The notes under the pieces are model-generated. The model saw only the letters and a program-made list of their open reading frames with translations. It made no database searches and had not been told where the DNA came from. The position numbers were made by a program, and so were the translations under genes. DNA of 64,000 nt. Origin: Bdellovibrionales bacterium. GTDB lineage: Bacteria; Bdellovibrionota; Bdellovibrionia; Bdellovibrionales; Bdellovibrionaceae. The stretch lies in the NCBI GenBank assembly GCA_018266295.1, contig JAFEAQ010000011.1, positions 843,626 to 907,625 on the forward strand, written 5' to 3'. Positions 1-10,715 of this stretch are shown here, in pieces. The first letter of the stretch is position 1; every line of letters starts with the position of its first letter.

Positions 1-1973
1 GGTTTACGCCCACTTTCATTATAACAGTTCCTTCGCCTGTTACCTGTGGAGTTACCTCAAGTTTCAGGGTTAGTGGCTTAAATTGATACGTTACAATCGG
101 CTGACCATTTGGTTGTGGCGTCAGTGTCTTAACCGGCAACTCATTGGTTTGGCTGATATCCGCTTTTTCATTTGAAAGCGTTACGATTCTTGGCGAGGAA
201 AGAACCTTTACCTTCTCCTCTTTCTCAAAAAGAGCCAATGAGGCAGAGATATCACCAAAGACGTCCAAGGTACCCACATTCAAGCCGAAGCCTAAACCGC
301 CCGGTGTATTTGTCGCCGAACCTACAGACAAGTTGGGACGGAGGTTTACTGGGCCATTAGCACCATTACCAATTTGTACATCAGAACCGGTAAAGCTCCA
401 CTGAACACCAACAGTTCTTTGGAAGCTATCCAAAGCTTCTACAATCTTACCCTCGATCAATACTTGAGGCGGAGCTGCATCCAACCCTTGGATGAGCTTC
501 ATAACACGATTGAGACTCTCTTCAACGTCCGTTACAACAATAGTACTCGTACGCATATCACTAACGACTTTTCCTCTTTCTGTGAGGAAGTCTTTAATTT
601 TTTTATCGAGCTCATCAACCTTTGCGTATGAAATGTTGAATGCACGAACTTTGAGGGGCTCGATATTCTTACGAGCCAATGCAAGTTTCGTTGCATCGTC
701 CTCTTCCTTACGAAGTTCTTCAAGAGGGACAATACGCAAAACGTTTCCTTGGCGGCTGTATCCAAGTTTACGCGCTTTCATGATGACTACGAGCGCTTGG
801 TCCCATGGAACCTGACGGAGCTTCAGGCTGATATTGCCCTTCACGTCGTCTGTGATAACCATGTTCACGCCGCTCTCTTCAGTGATGAACTTCAAGGCAT
901 CACGAACATCGATATTGCTAGTTTCGATAGAGATTTTGCGCCCGTAGAATTTTGTATTACCTGACAAGAATTCTTCGAGAGATTGGCTCGCGAGGATCTT
1001 ATTACTATTAAGATCTACGTTCACTTCACCTTCACCCTTTGTCATAGAAGACTGCTCACCATCATCGTCACCGTGATGAGCTGCACCGGCGTCTGCCACC
1101 ATTTCACCACCATGACCGGAGCTCACGATAAGAAGAGCGTTGCCTTCTTGCTGAACTGTCGGCTCGCCGAAACCATCACGCATTTGAATAACAATGCGAG
1201 AAGTTTTTGAGCCCGGGCTCTGATAAGCGTCAACAGCACCGACGGCACCTTTGATATCTTTAGTATTCAAAGTTCTCTTCAGACGCTTTGGCAGATTTGA
1301 ATTTTGAATTTCAACAATGTACTGCTTCAGATCTGGATTGACACGAGTTGTGTAGTTGAGCGGACCATTTCCTTCAACAATGACGGTACCACCATTGTCG
1401 TTTGCCTTGAATTTCAAACCTGTGATATCCACAGCGCGCTCGCCTGAAGATTGAACTACCGGCTGCTCAGGCGCTGGAACCGGAGCAGTTTCTTCCACAA
1501 CCGCTGGAGGAGGAGGCTCTTCAGCTGCTGGCGGAGCCATCGGCTCTTCGATAGCCGGAGGCGGTGGCTCCTGTGCCACTTGTTTTTCCTCGACAGGTGG
1601 CATTTCCGGTGGCGGAGCCTGCTCTGCTGGAGCCTGAGGCTGCAGCTCATTCTTGGCCTGTGCATCCAAATCATCATTGGCAAACTGCTTATCTGCGGAG
1701 CTTGCCTGATTCATCTCTTCTTCAAGAGCGAGATCTGGATCTTTGCTAGAGGACGATGATTGAGCTTGAGACCCGCCCTTATTACTGCTTCCATTGTCAG
1801 CATTATCAAAGTCCGCGAAATCATCCGAAGAGGATGAGCCGGAGCTTGAAGAGCCGTTATTAGAGTAGGACTCGGTCGTAAGAGAATCGTCTTCTTCAGT
1901 TTGCTGAGACGCGCAGCTCAACAACGACGATGCCAAAGCCCCTATGATCATCAGTCTAATGAATCCTTTCATT
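1..1973 (-). CDS. pilQ: Type IV pilus secretin PilQ (3' end outside window)
   Basis: Outer-membrane secretin through which the type IV pilus leaves the cell. About 657 residues are visible and the end of the secretin ring is cut by the window edge. In order: a signal sequence ending in lipobox LLSC (Cys20), a Ser/Asp-rich and then Pro/Glu-rich low-complexity stretch to about residue 160, an AMIN-type domain (about 165-275), a short secretin STN domain (about 340-400), an N1-like domain, and the start of the secretin beta-domain. The ATG has a GGAGGA Shine-Dalgarno. It is the last gene of pilMNOPQ, 24 bases after pilP. The lipobox and long disordered linker suggest a lipid-anchored secretin, which is inferred. 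The family call is firm. Confidence 0.95.
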
Positions 1974-1997
1974 AGTTCCTCCTGATTCTATGCGAAC

Positions 1998-2756
1998 CTA
2001 TTTCTTAAGTTCGAGTATCTTAACTTCTTTAGTCTGGACGCCTTCATTTTCAATAGTCTCAACAACTACGATCTCGCCCTCACGGATGGCGACAACCTGC
2101 CCTGAGTTACGTCCAATTTTTGTACTTTTACCAATCATATACATCTTGCCATCCGGGTCTTTAACCATCGCTTTTGGATGGCGGATCTCCCACATGATGG
2201 CGACGACATTAAAACGGTCTAGATCCCATCTTTGAAGAGGATCTGACATATCCACCATTTTCGCCGGTCCCGTATTCGTCGGAGTCGGGCGATAAGTACG
2301 GTATGGCTTAAATGGATCACGACGGCCCGTCGGATCGTAAGTGTACTGATCGTCCGAAGCAAACTGCGGAACTATAGGCACGCTAGACTCCATAGGAGGC
2401 GGAGGTGCTACACTTCCCGGCGCGGTCGCCGGCACCATCGGCGGAGTGCCCCCGGCAGCCGGCGGAACATTTGGCGGAGGAGGAGGCGGTGCGGCCTCTG
2501 CGTTTGCCGGTACCTGTGGCGGCTGAGTTGGTGGAGGCGGAATATTTCCTCCCCCTTGAGGCGCCTGCTGTGTCTCCTGCATAAACTCAGGTGGCAAATC
2601 CCCCGGAGATGGCGGTTCCATCTTCTGAGCTCCGGCACCTGCTGGTGGGGTTTGCGTATGCCCCGGAGTCATGAATTTCAAACTCATAAAGAAGGCCACC
2701 CACAGACCTACCGAAGCCATCACAATGTATGTAATCACCCAGCGTGTTGACTTCAC
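1998..2756 (-). CDS. pilP: Type IV pilus assembly protein PilP
   Basis: Inner-membrane/periplasmic pilus protein linking the PilNO platform to the PilQ secretin. 252 residues: an N-terminal membrane segment (about 6-28), a long Pro/Ala-rich linker (about 35-125), then a compact C-terminal domain with a PTGRRDPFKPY stretch typical of PilP before its beta-sandwich. It has no cysteine, so unlike classical PilP it is not a lipoprotein and seems held by the membrane helix. The start is GTG, overlapping the pilO stop as GTGA, which implies coupled translation. Confidence 0.93.
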   Translation of the reverse strand: MKSTRWVITYIVMASVGLWVAFFMSLKFMTPGHTQTPPAGAGAQKMEPPSPGDLPPEFMQETQQAPQGGGNIPPPPTQPPQVPANAEAAPPPPPPNVPPAAGGTPPMVPATAPGSVAPPPPMESSVPIVPQFASDDQYTYDPTGRRDPFKPYRTYRPTPTNTGPAKMVDMSDPLQRWDLDRFNVVAIMWEIRHPKAMVKDPDGKMYMIGKSTKIGRNSGQVVAIREGEIVVVETIENEGVQTKEVKILELKK

Positions 2757-3376
2757 TCAGCCTGCCCTTGTGGATTTGCGGGAGCTGCAGCAGCTCCTTC
2801 TTTTGCTTTCTCTGGCTCAGGTGCAAGTTTGTAACTTACGACTTGGCCTTCGAAACGCAGAGGTTTTTCTTTCGCATCATCTTGCGCTACCACGGAAAAG
2901 TTTAATACGCGTGTTAAGCGTTCAAGATTCGAGGTTAAAAATACAAACTGCGCTATTTGTGAATAACTGCCCTCTAAAGTCACATCGACAGGCAACTCTT
3001 CGACGACTTCTTTTTTTGTCACCGTGCCCGGCTTCTTAAGCTTAACACTGACTCCCGCCATTTTTGCGACGCTATCGATACCCCGAATCATTTCAGAGGA
3101 TTTCAAATCGGAAGGAAGCTTTTTTGCGATAAAAGCATACTGTTCACTCAGTTTACCGACAGCATCCTTCATACGCGCTTCTTCTGCCAAAGTTGCTTCC
3201 GTATCTTTTTTCTTTGTTTCCGCTTGTTGAAGCTGACCAGACAATGCTGCAATCTGCGCCTCAAGAGCCGAACCATCGTCATACATCATAAAGTAGTAAG
3301 CCAGCCCCACCATCAATCCGATGACAAGTGCTTTTCCATTCGACAGCCCTGCTAGTTTTTCAAATAGCTGATTCAT
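2753..3376 (-). CDS. pilO: Type IV pilus assembly protein PilO
   Basis: Inner-membrane platform protein that pairs with PilN. 207 residues from the ATG chosen here: a short cytoplasmic start, one membrane segment (about 16-31), a coiled coil rich in Glu, Gln and Lys (about 36-75), then a ferredoxin-like periplasmic domain (about 85-185) and an Ala/Glu/Pro-rich tail. The reading frame is open about 30 bases further upstream, but ATG at 3376 overlaps the pilN stop as ATGA and matches the usual PilO length. Confidence 0.93.
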   Translation of the reverse strand: MNQLFEKLAGLSNGKALVIGLMVGLAYYFMMYDDGSALEAQIAALSGQLQQAETKKKDTEATLAEEARMKDAVGKLSEQYAFIAKKLPSDLKSSEMIRGIDSVAKMAGVSVKLKKPGTVTKKEVVEELPVDVTLEGSYSQIAQFVFLTSNLERLTRVLNFSVVAQDDAKEKPLRFEGQVVSYKLAPEPEKAKEGAAAAPANPQGQAE

Positions 3377-3987
3377 GGACGTGGCCCCATCTTTTCTAAG
3401 ACACAACTAATTTCAAACTTTTTTAACGTCATACCTTCTTGGATATGCTCGCTGGAGCTTACAAGAACCACTTCCTGCAAGAAAACGCTTTTAGACAAGG
3501 AATCCATAAAGGTAGAAATATCGATATCACTGGTAGAAAATCCCGCGAGAAGAACTTTGCCTTCTTTAATGTCTACGCGAGTAAACCAAACTCTCTCTGG
3601 AATAACCTGCTGGAAAAGATCAAGAACTTTAACCTCGCGGAAGCGATCCTTAGCAAGCTTTTCGAGAACTGTGATGCGTGCTTGGATTTTCTTTTCATCT
3701 TCTTTAAATTTTTTTATCTCTTGAACTGAGTTTTCTGCTTTTGCATTAAAGGCTTGAAGCTCAGTGAGAGCGTTCTGCTTACGAGCAAGCTCGGTTCGAA
3801 TATTTGGGATATTTTGCTGTTCGTAAAAATAAAGGCCAATGGGAGCTAGCAAAATAACTAGCAACTTGACCAGCGCATCCTTGCGGACTTGTTCTGTGAC
3901 GACGATTTCACCGCCGCCCTCGGCGGAGCCGCCGCCTCCGCCACCGCTGGAAATTGGTCTTGAGGTTGCTAAGTTAATACGAATCAT
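3373..3987 (-). CDS. pilN: Type IV pilus assembly protein PilN
   Basis: Inner-membrane partner of PilO; its cytoplasmic N-terminus docks into PilM. 204 residues: the docking motif MIRINLATS at the very start, an unusual Gly/Ser-rich stretch (about 15-25), a membrane segment (about 43-56), a coiled coil (about 65-110) and a periplasmic ferredoxin-like domain. Its ATG overlaps the pilM stop as TAATG. The Gly-rich insert lengthens the cytoplasmic linker between the PilM-binding motif and the membrane. Confidence 0.93.
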   Translation of the reverse strand: MIRINLATSRPISSGGGGGGSAEGGGEIVVTEQVRKDALVKLLVILLAPIGLYFYEQQNIPNIRTELARKQNALTELQAFNAKAENSVQEIKKFKEDEKKIQARITVLEKLAKDRFREVKVLDLFQQVIPERVWFTRVDIKEGKVLLAGFSTSDIDISTFMDSLSKSVFLQEVVLVSSSEHIQEGMTLKKFEISCVLEKMGPRP

Positions 3988-5042
3988 TAGCCATCCCCCA
4001 GCTTGCGCATACCTAGGCCGGTCGCAATAGCGGCAAAATGACTGATTTGACTCAAGTATTCACGAGAGAATTTTTTTGGATTCGCTTTTATTTTTGCAAA
4101 CGGATTAAATGGCTCAAACGGGATCCCCGTCACACGTGAGACGTTGTCGATCAAGCCCGTGGTCGATGAACTGCCACCTGTGTAAAAACAGCGGGTCAAA
4201 GTAAGGCCGTTTGTTGTCGCACTCAAGAAGTCGAGACTGTTACGAACCTCTTCTGTTACCATGTCATTCGTAGATGTAATAATACTATGAACTTCCGCCG
4301 GAACCTCTCCGCGACGAGAGACCGCACTCAATTTCAAGGCCTCGGCTTCTTGAGAGGAAATACCAAGGCTCTTGTGAATCTCGTTCGTGTAGTTCAAGCC
4401 GCCCACAGGAATATCGCGGCAAAAAACCACATCGCCGTTATGGATCACCACAAAGTTAGTGATCGAAGCACCAAAATTTAAAATGCCGACGACATCACGA
4501 GTGAATTTTCCGTAATTCGCTTCAAAACAGTTTGCGAGGGCAAAACCGCTCACATCCAAAACGCTGCATTTTAGGCCTGTGGCTTCAACCACTGCAGAGT
4601 ATTGAAATACGAGTTCGTTCTGAGCGGCGATCAACAATAAATCAATGGTGTCCTCGGAAGAGCTTGTTCCAAGAACGTGGTGGGCAAGACTGATGTTATT
4701 GATATCGAAAGGAATATATTGTTCAGCTTCGAAACGGATCTGATCTTGAATGAGTTTCGGATCCATTTTAGGAATGGTGATTTTCTTAACGATAACCGCT
4801 GTTCCCCACATGCCGGTAGAGACATGCTTTCTCTTGGTACCGATCTCGCCAATGAGACCTTGTACAGCGATACCCACTGAAGTGATGTCAGAGATCTCGC
4901 CGGCCGCGACAGAATTAGCAGGCGTCGGCGCAAATCCAAAAGAATTGAGCTGAGCCCCGCCACGCGAGACATCGAGTTCTGCAATTTTGATAGAACTCGT
5001 TCCAATGTCGAGTCCTAAAACTTTTTTAGACGGAAAAAGCAT
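3987..5042 (-). CDS. pilM: Type IV pilus assembly ATPase-like protein PilM
   Basis: Actin-fold cytoplasmic protein that binds PilN and organises the pilus motor. 351 residues with the first phosphate motif GLDIGTSSIK near residue 10, a second phosphate-type motif NFGASIT in the middle, and an adenosine-type motif YTGGSSSTTGL near the C-terminus. The second motif has Asn where many family members have Asp; whether this matters for ATP use is unknown. First gene of the pilMNOPQ run. No clear Shine-Dalgarno precedes the ATG, and two palindromes lie upstream. Confidence 0.95.
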   Translation of the reverse strand: MLFPSKKVLGLDIGTSSIKIAELDVSRGGAQLNSFGFAPTPANSVAAGEISDITSVGIAVQGLIGEIGTKRKHVSTGMWGTAVIVKKITIPKMDPKLIQDQIRFEAEQYIPFDINNISLAHHVLGTSSSEDTIDLLLIAAQNELVFQYSAVVEATGLKCSVLDVSGFALANCFEANYGKFTRDVVGILNFGASITNFVVIHNGDVVFCRDIPVGGLNYTNEIHKSLGISSQEAEALKLSAVSRRGEVPAEVHSIITSTNDMVTEEVRNSLDFLSATTNGLTLTRCFYTGGSSSTTGLIDNVSRVTGIPFEPFNPFAKIKANPKKFSREYLSQISHFAAIATGLGMRKLGDG

Positions 5043-5061
5043 GTTTTATAGCCACCACTTC

Positions 5062-5128
5062 AGACTCTGGTCTAAAAAATAAAATACTTAGTTAAGGCCT
5101 ATAACCAAATATTTAGACGCAGGTCTAA
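5062..5128. promoter_or_regulatory. Paired palindromic operator-like sites upstream of pilM
   Basis: Two related palindromes lie in the 132-base gap before pilM. Read on the minus strand they are TTAGACCTGCGTCTAA (centre about 5120) and TTAGACCAGAGTCTGA (centre about 5067): 13 of 16 bases match, and each has TAGAC/GTCT arms around a four-base spacer. Their centres are 53 bases apart, close to five helical turns. A further TAGACC half-site lies at 5172-5177. This looks like a paired binding site for a dimeric regulator of the pil operon; the regulator is unknown. No strong -35/-10 pair was seen. Confidence 0.5.
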
Positions 5129-5174
5129 TAGTAAAATTATTTCTGTACGGAGCACGAATGTCAAACGAGTGGGT

Positions 5175-6008
5175 CTAGCTAAAGGCTGGAAGAAACAGAT
5201 TAAAATACCACAGGGCTATAGTCTGGCCGCCAAACATGTAGATAACTGCACCAAGGGCTAGATACGGACCGAAGGGAATCATCGTTTTCAAACCTTCTTT
5301 TTGTTTTCTCGCGAGAATAAGCCCTACGACACTACCGATAATCGCAGAAGTCATAATCACAAATGGGACTGCCTTCCATCCCATGACAGCTCCGATCCAA
5401 GCTAAAAGCTTAATATCGCCGCCGCCCATGCCCTCTTGCTTGGTGAAAACATAATACAGATAGGCCATCGCCCAAAGAAATCCGCCCCCCATAAGAACTC
5501 CAAGAAGTGCGTCTAAAAATTCTCGGTGAGGATTCAGCCACGCTCCAATGAGCCCTATCACAATGCCAGACAATGTAAATTCATCCGGAAGAATCATGTG
5601 ATCAAAATCAATGAAAACGCAACAAACGAGAGGGAATATGAACAGCAACGCTTCCAGCAAATTCCAAGTAAGGCCTAGATAAAAATAAGCCAAAGTAAAT
5701 AAACTGGCTGTCAGCAGCTCGACAAAAAAGTAGCGGAAAGAAAATTTAGCGCCACAGTGGCGGCATTTGCCGCGCAGAATGAGCCATGAAATCATAGGAA
5801 TATTGTCGTACCAAGCCACATTTTTTCCGCAGTTTTGACAATGACTGCGCGGAGTAACGATACTCTCGCCTTTCGGCATACGATAGATAATGACATTGGC
5901 AAAACTGCCAAAGCAGGCCCCGAAAAGAAAGAATACGACGTAGAAAAATCCGTCTAAATCAGACAATGTCTCTTCTCCTAAAAATAAGGCAGGCGAAGAC
6001 AAAGACAA
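5175..6008 (-). CDS. pilD: Prepilin peptidase / N-methyltransferase
   Basis: Membrane aspartyl protease that cuts the leader from prepilins and methylates the new N-terminus. 277 residues with several membrane helices, the zinc-type pair Cys57/Cys60 and Cys82/Cys85 in the methylase loop, the first active-site region DFDHMILPDE (about 134-143) and the second, GGGDIK, with Asp198. The ATG chosen lies 50 bases inside the upstream permease gene; an in-frame TTG about 15 codons later would remove most of that overlap. Its position between an ABC exporter and pilMNOPQ fits a pilus locus. Confidence 0.93.
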   Translation of the reverse strand: MSLSSPALFLGEETLSDLDGFFYVVFFLFGACFGSFANVIIYRMPKGESIVTPRSHCQNCGKNVAWYDNIPMISWLILRGKCRHCGAKFSFRYFFVELLTASLFTLAYFYLGLTWNLLEALLFIFPLVCCVFIDFDHMILPDEFTLSGIVIGLIGAWLNPHREFLDALLGVLMGGGFLWAMAYLYYVFTKQEGMGGGDIKLLAWIGAVMGWKAVPFVIMTSAIIGSVVGLILARKQKEGLKTMIPFGPYLALGAVIYMFGGQTIALWYFNLFLPAFS

Positions 6009-6720
6009 TCAATGCCCAGCCAAAAGAATGTGCAATCATCCACAGAACATCCTGGCTATCAAAACCGAGCTCGAGGAAGTAATAACTTTTCCAATTGAAA
6101 CGGAAAAGATTTGGCGTCACCCAAGTCACAACTTTCACGGCATTAATAAAGATCATGTCCTTACTTTTTTCAGCAAAAAACTGCAAATCAGGAATCCACT
6201 GACCGAGCATCAGAATACCGAAGGCCATCAAAAGGGCTAAAACTGGGCGTACAACTGTGCTAAAAAAGATAACGAGCGATAAGGCGATGGCGGCCTCAAA
6301 CCAAATCGAAGAGAGTATAACGAAAAAACTGCTGAAACTAGGACTCGCACCCAAAAGAAGGTACAGGACGATCCCCAAAGCCAAAACCATTAACGTGTTT
6401 AAGACAAGAATACCGGTTACTTTTCCCATGATAAATTGATCTCGGGAGATAGGGCGCGCCAATACCAGCAACAACGTCTGCTTCTCGATTTCTTTTGAAA
6501 TCAAAAAGGCACCTGCAAAAAGCGAAATACCGACAGAGGCTACTTCAATCGCAGTAAATCCAAGATTGGCTAAAATTCGTTGCTGTTCACTAAAAGAGAG
6601 TGCCCCCAGCAGAAGGCTAATTCCAAAAAGAACCGCCGCCATAAAGACAATCACGATGAACAAGCGCTCACGAATCATCTCTTGAAGGGTCGTCTTAGCA
6701 ATTACTAAAACCTTTTTCAC
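5959..6720 (-). CDS. ABC-2 type transporter permease
   Basis: Membrane half of an ABC exporter. 253 residues with about six hydrophobic segments, starting with a short cytoplasmic stretch and a first helix at about 20-42, as in NosY/GldA-associated ABC-2 permeases. The GTG start overlaps the stop of the ATPase gene (GTGA), so the two are translationally coupled. The substrate cannot be told from sequence. The 3' end overlaps the 5' end of the prepilin peptidase gene, so a link to pilus function is possible but unproven. Confidence 0.85.
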   Translation of the reverse strand: MKKVLVIAKTTLQEMIRERLFIVIVFMAAVLFGISLLLGALSFSEQQRILANLGFTAIEVASVGISLFAGAFLISKEIEKQTLLLVLARPISRDQFIMGKVTGILVLNTLMVLALGIVLYLLLGASPSFSSFFVILSSIWFEAAIALSLVIFFSTVVRPVLALLMAFGILMLGQWIPDLQFFAEKSKDMIFINAVKVVTWVTPNLFRFNWKSYYFLELGFDSQDVLWMIAHSFGWALIVFVFACLIFRRRDIV

Positions 6721-7460
6721 GACACCCCTCCCTCTTTAACCTCTTTGGCAAAGCGGAAAGCGTCCTCAAGACTCGTGTACTGCTTCATAAATGGCGTGAG
6801 ATCGCCGTCGTATATAACGATTCCCTTATTAATGACAACCAAGTGAGAGCAAAGCTCTTCCATGTCCTGCAATAAGTGGCTACTAAAAAACAAGCTAGTT
6901 CCGCGCTTGGCCTCATCACGGAGAATATCTTTTACCAAGCCACGACCGTCGGGATCTAGACCTGACATTGGCTCATCCAAAATAAGCAAATCAGGCTTAT
7001 TGAGAATCGCTTGTGCGATCCCTACCCTTTGCAACATCCCTTTGGAGTATTGACGAAGTTTTTTATCTCGAGCCTCGAACAGATCGACCCGTTTCAAGGC
7101 CTCATGGGCGCGGTCGATAAAATCTTTCTCGGAGTCCTGTACGAGATTCCAATGCAGACGAAGAAACTCCATCCCGCTCAAAAATTCGTACAAATAGGGG
7201 CGCTCTGGCAAATAGCCAATACGTCGTTTGGCATCGAGGTCCAGGGGTTTACCGAAAAAGAGGATTTCCCCGGAGTCTGGCCGCATGAAATCAAGCATGC
7301 ACTTAATTGAAGTTGTTTTCCCGGAGCCATTGCTTCCAACAAAACCTGTGGTCTCGCCGGAGGGGAGGGAAAAGGTTACGTCCTTCAGAACATGGCGGGG
7401 CTTTTCAAACAACCCGCCAGGAAATGTTTTATTTAACTTCTTCACTTCTAGAATAGCCAT
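6717..7460 (-). CDS. ABC transporter ATP-binding protein
   Basis: ATPase partner of the downstream ABC-2 permease. 247 residues with Walker A GSNGSGKTT (about 43-51), signature-region YSKGMLQRVG, Walker B LLILDEPMSG and the switch His in SSHLLQDME. The subfamily resembles CcmA/GldA-type export ATPases. It starts at an ATG 30 bases after the carB stop and runs straight into the permease gene. The exported substrate is unknown. Confidence 0.9.
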   Translation of the reverse strand: MAILEVKKLNKTFPGGLFEKPRHVLKDVTFSLPSGETTGFVGSNGSGKTTSIKCMLDFMRPDSGEILFFGKPLDLDAKRRIGYLPERPYLYEFLSGMEFLRLHWNLVQDSEKDFIDRAHEALKRVDLFEARDKKLRQYSKGMLQRVGIAQAILNKPDLLILDEPMSGLDPDGRGLVKDILRDEAKRGTSLFFSSHLLQDMEELCSHLVVINKGIVIYDGDLTPFMKQYTSLEDAFRFAKEVKEGGVS

Positions 7461-7490
7461 GAAGCTATTTTAGACAGATTCGATAGATTT

Positions 7491-10400
7491 TCAAATAAAG
7501 ACTTCTGTAGCCCTCAAAGGCTGGACATCGCTTTGACCTGTTCTTGCTTTTCTAAGGGCTAGAACAAAGGCTTCAGCGGCATCACTTTCGGTCAAGCACG
7601 GAATGCTATAGTCCGTACATGCCCGACGGATATCGAAACTTGCTTCGATCGCACGACGGCCGGCTGTCGTATTGATAACCAAACTGACATGACCTGAGCG
7701 AATTCTATCCACACAGTGAGGACGGCCTTCATCGACTTTACGAAGCGCCAGACATTGAACGCCTTTCTGATTAAAGTAGGCGGCTGTCCCTGACGTTGCT
7801 GAAATCGTGTAGCCCATCTTCACCAAAATACGGGCCAAGCCAAGCAAGCTCTCTTTATCTTTATCACGCAAGGAGAAGAAGACTTCGCCTTTTTGCGGAA
7901 GAGAAACATTGCTCGAAATAAAGGCTTTCATAAGAGCTTCGGCATAGTCATTACCACGCCCCATGCTCTCGCCCGTCGATTTCATTTCTGGACCAAGAAT
8001 AGAATCGGCCTCTGGGAATTTCTTGAATGGGAAGACAACACCCTTCACAGAAACCGTCGAAGTGTCTCGCCATTGGAGATTCTCAAGTTTCAACTGTGAT
8101 TTGGTCACTCCACAGACGGCAGCAACACCCAAGTCAATCAACGGAATGCCCGTCGCTTTTGCAATAAACGGAACCGAACGGGAACTACGCGGATTGGCTT
8201 CTAGAACGTAGATCAAATCGTTTTTAATCGCCAACTGCAGATTCAGATGGCCGATGACTTTCAAGCGTTCAGCGAGCTGAATACTTAAGAGCTCAATGCG
8301 CTCACACGTAGACTCTTTCAAACGCTGTGGAGGCAAAACCCCCATACTATCGCCAGAGTGTACGCCGGCCGCTTCGATATGTTCAACGATGCCGCCGATC
8401 AGAGTCCAATCCAGGCCACGAACCAAGTCCACGTCCACTTCAAGAGCTCCAACCAAGAACTGATCAATCAGGCAAGGACGCTCAGCGGAGATAAAGTCAC
8501 GATGACGTTCAAAGTAGCTTTGCAGCTCTTCACGATTCTCAACTACTTCCATGCGACGACCACCAAGAACATAGCTTGGGCGAAGAATCATCGGATAGCC
8601 GACAAGAGTTTCTTTTGCCAGGGCCTCGTCGAGGTTTGCTGCCATTGCCGAATTTGGAATTTTCAAATCAAGTTCGCGGCAGATTTTGCTGAAAAGACCG
8701 CGGTCTTCAGCCAACTCAATGGTCTCGAGGTTTGAACCCAAGACTGTGAAACCGGCCTTTTGCAGCTCCGGCGCCAAGTTGATTGGAGTTTGACCACCCA
8801 ACTGAGTGACAAAGCCCATGGGCTTCGCGTAGCGCATAATCTCGATCAAGCTCTCCGCAGTGAGAGGTTCGAAGAACAAAACGTCCGAAGTATCGTAGTC
8901 TGTCGACACAGTCTCAGGATTCGAATTCACCATGATGACCGGATAGCCGGCTTTTTGGAATGCCTTCACCCCACGAACACAAGAGTAATCGAACTCAATC
9001 CCCTGCCCGATGCGATTTGGCCCGCTACCGATAAGTACAACCGGATTTTTGCCTTTCAAAGGCACGCTCTTATTGAACCAGTAGGAAGAGTAAAAATAAG
9101 GTGTTGAAGATTCAAACTCGCCTGCGCAAGTATCCACCTGCTGGAAGCGAGGATGAAGATCGTGCTTATCACGCAGATCGCGAAGATCTTGCTCTGTTTT
9201 GCCAACAAGAGCCGCTAAACGCGCGTCACTAAAACCTTTGCGTTTTGCTTCAAGCAAGAGGTCTTTATTTGCAGGACTGAATTCGGTTTTAAATTTCTTT
9301 TCAAACAACACCAACGCTTCGATTTGTTCGAGGAACCAAGGGTTGATCTGAGTCAAATCCTGCACTTCAGCGACCGTCTTACCTTCACGGAAGCTCTGGA
9401 AGAGATGATAAATACGCTGACTGTTCGGATAAGAAAGTTTATCGATAGAAAGAGTCACATCAGGGACGCCCTGCGGAGTTTTCTCCATCGAGCAAAGAGC
9501 CTTCATCAAAGACTCTTGTAAAGTGCGGCCGATCCCCATGACTTCGCCGACGCTCTTCATTTGTGTATTCAAAGTATCTTTTGAGCCAGGGAACTTCTCG
9601 AAAGCAAAGCGAGGAATCTTAGTAACAACGTAATCCAACGCCGGCTCATAGCAAGAAGGCGTCGTCTTTGTGATATCGTTGCGGATCTCATCTAAGCGGT
9701 AGCCAATTGCCAACATCGCTGCAATCTTGGCAATCGGAAAGCCCGTTGCTTTACTCGCAAGCGCAGAAGAGCGACTCACGCGCGGATTCATTTCAATCAC
9801 CACGCGTTCACCCGTCGTCGGATGAGTCGCGAATTGAATATTCGCGCCACCTGTCGCCAGACCGACTTCATTGATGATTTTGTAAGCTTCATCACGCATG
9901 GATTGATATTCTTGATCGCTCAACGTCTGCTGAGGTGCTACGGTGATGCTGTCACCCGTGTGAACTCCACATGGATCCAGATTTTCAATCGTACAAACAA
10001 CAACGAAAGAGCCCGCAGCATCGCGCATGACTTCAAGTTCATACTCTTTCCAACCGAGAATGCTTTCTTCAACAAGAACTTCCGATGTGGGACTTTCATG
10101 GAGAGCGCCTACCAACATTTTTTGGTAAGCTTCAGGCGTGTAAGCGATACCGCCGCCGCCCCCACCCAATGTGTAGTTCGGACGCAAAATGAGAGGGTAA
10201 CCGAGCTCATCAGCTACCTGCTGACCTTGCTCGTAAGTGCGAACCATGTGGCTCTTTGGATACTTCGCACCGACTTTGTCGAGGATGCCGCGGAAAATTT
10301 CGCGGTCTTCGGCAGCTTCAATCACCGTCGGAGTCGCACCCAAAAGTTCTACTTTGTACTTTTCAAGAATTCCCTGCTTGTGCAACGCAAGCGCAAGATT

Positions 10401-10688
10401 CAAGGCAGTTTGACCACCAAGAGTCGGGATCACCGCATCCGGCTTTTCTTTAGCGATAATTTTTTCGAGGAAATCGACTTTAAGTGGTTCAACATAAACA
10501 CGTGTTGCCACTTCGGGGTCTGTCATGATCGTCGCAGGGTTCGAGTTCACCAGGATGACTTCGAGTCCTTCTTTCATGAGCGCCTTACAGGCTTGGGTTC
10601 CGGAATAGTCAAATTCACAGGCTTGGCCGATAACAATGGGGCCGCTACCGATAATCAAGACTCTTTTAATATCAGCTCTGCGAGGCAA
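7491..10688 (-). CDS. carB: Carbamoyl-phosphate synthase large subunit
   Basis: Makes carbamoyl phosphate from bicarbonate, ATP and ammonia delivered by CarA, feeding pyrimidine and arginine synthesis. 1065 residues, the usual length: two homologous ATP-grasp halves, each opening with a VLIIGSGP or VVLIGSGP nucleotide motif (about 10 and 550), and a C-terminal MGS-like regulatory domain from about 930. The start is TTG with an AGGAG Shine-Dalgarno seven bases upstream. It follows an unknown gene that separates it from carA. Confidence 0.97.
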   Translation of the reverse strand: MPRRADIKRVLIIGSGPIVIGQACEFDYSGTQACKALMKEGLEVILVNSNPATIMTDPEVATRVYVEPLKVDFLEKIIAKEKPDAVIPTLGGQTALNLALALHKQGILEKYKVELLGATPTVIEAAEDREIFRGILDKVGAKYPKSHMVRTYEQGQQVADELGYPLILRPNYTLGGGGGGIAYTPEAYQKMLVGALHESPTSEVLVEESILGWKEYELEVMRDAAGSFVVVCTIENLDPCGVHTGDSITVAPQQTLSDQEYQSMRDEAYKIINEVGLATGGANIQFATHPTTGERVVIEMNPRVSRSSALASKATGFPIAKIAAMLAIGYRLDEIRNDITKTTPSCYEPALDYVVTKIPRFAFEKFPGSKDTLNTQMKSVGEVMGIGRTLQESLMKALCSMEKTPQGVPDVTLSIDKLSYPNSQRIYHLFQSFREGKTVAEVQDLTQINPWFLEQIEALVLFEKKFKTEFSPANKDLLLEAKRKGFSDARLAALVGKTEQDLRDLRDKHDLHPRFQQVDTCAGEFESSTPYFYSSYWFNKSVPLKGKNPVVLIGSGPNRIGQGIEFDYSCVRGVKAFQKAGYPVIMVNSNPETVSTDYDTSDVLFFEPLTAESLIEIMRYAKPMGFVTQLGGQTPINLAPELQKAGFTVLGSNLETIELAEDRGLFSKICRELDLKIPNSAMAANLDEALAKETLVGYPMILRPSYVLGGRRMEVVENREELQSYFERHRDFISAERPCLIDQFLVGALEVDVDLVRGLDWTLIGGIVEHIEAAGVHSGDSMGVLPPQRLKESTCERIELLSIQLAERLKVIGHLNLQLAIKNDLIYVLEANPRSSRSVPFIAKATGIPLIDLGVAAVCGVTKSQLKLENLQWRDTSTVSVKGVVFPFKKFPEADSILGPEMKSTGESMGRGNDYAEALMKAFISSNVSLPQKGEVFFSLRDKDKESLLGLARILVKMGYTISATSGTAAYFNQKGVQCLALRKVDEGRPHCVDRIRSGHVSLVINTTAGRRAIEASFDIRRACTDYSIPCLTESDAAEAFVLALRKARTGQSDVQPLRATEVFI

Positions 10689-10715
10689 GGAAGACTCCTA
10701 TGGTGCTTGCGAGCT

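Noticed and set aside
1451-1759. Arg/Trp/Leu-rich frame opposite pilQ
   Set aside because: Composition is that of the reverse complement of a Pro/Glu-rich linker; no start site or family.
2408-2638. Extra open frames inside pilP
   Set aside because: They are by-products of the Pro-rich GC-rich linker of pilP and have no start signal.
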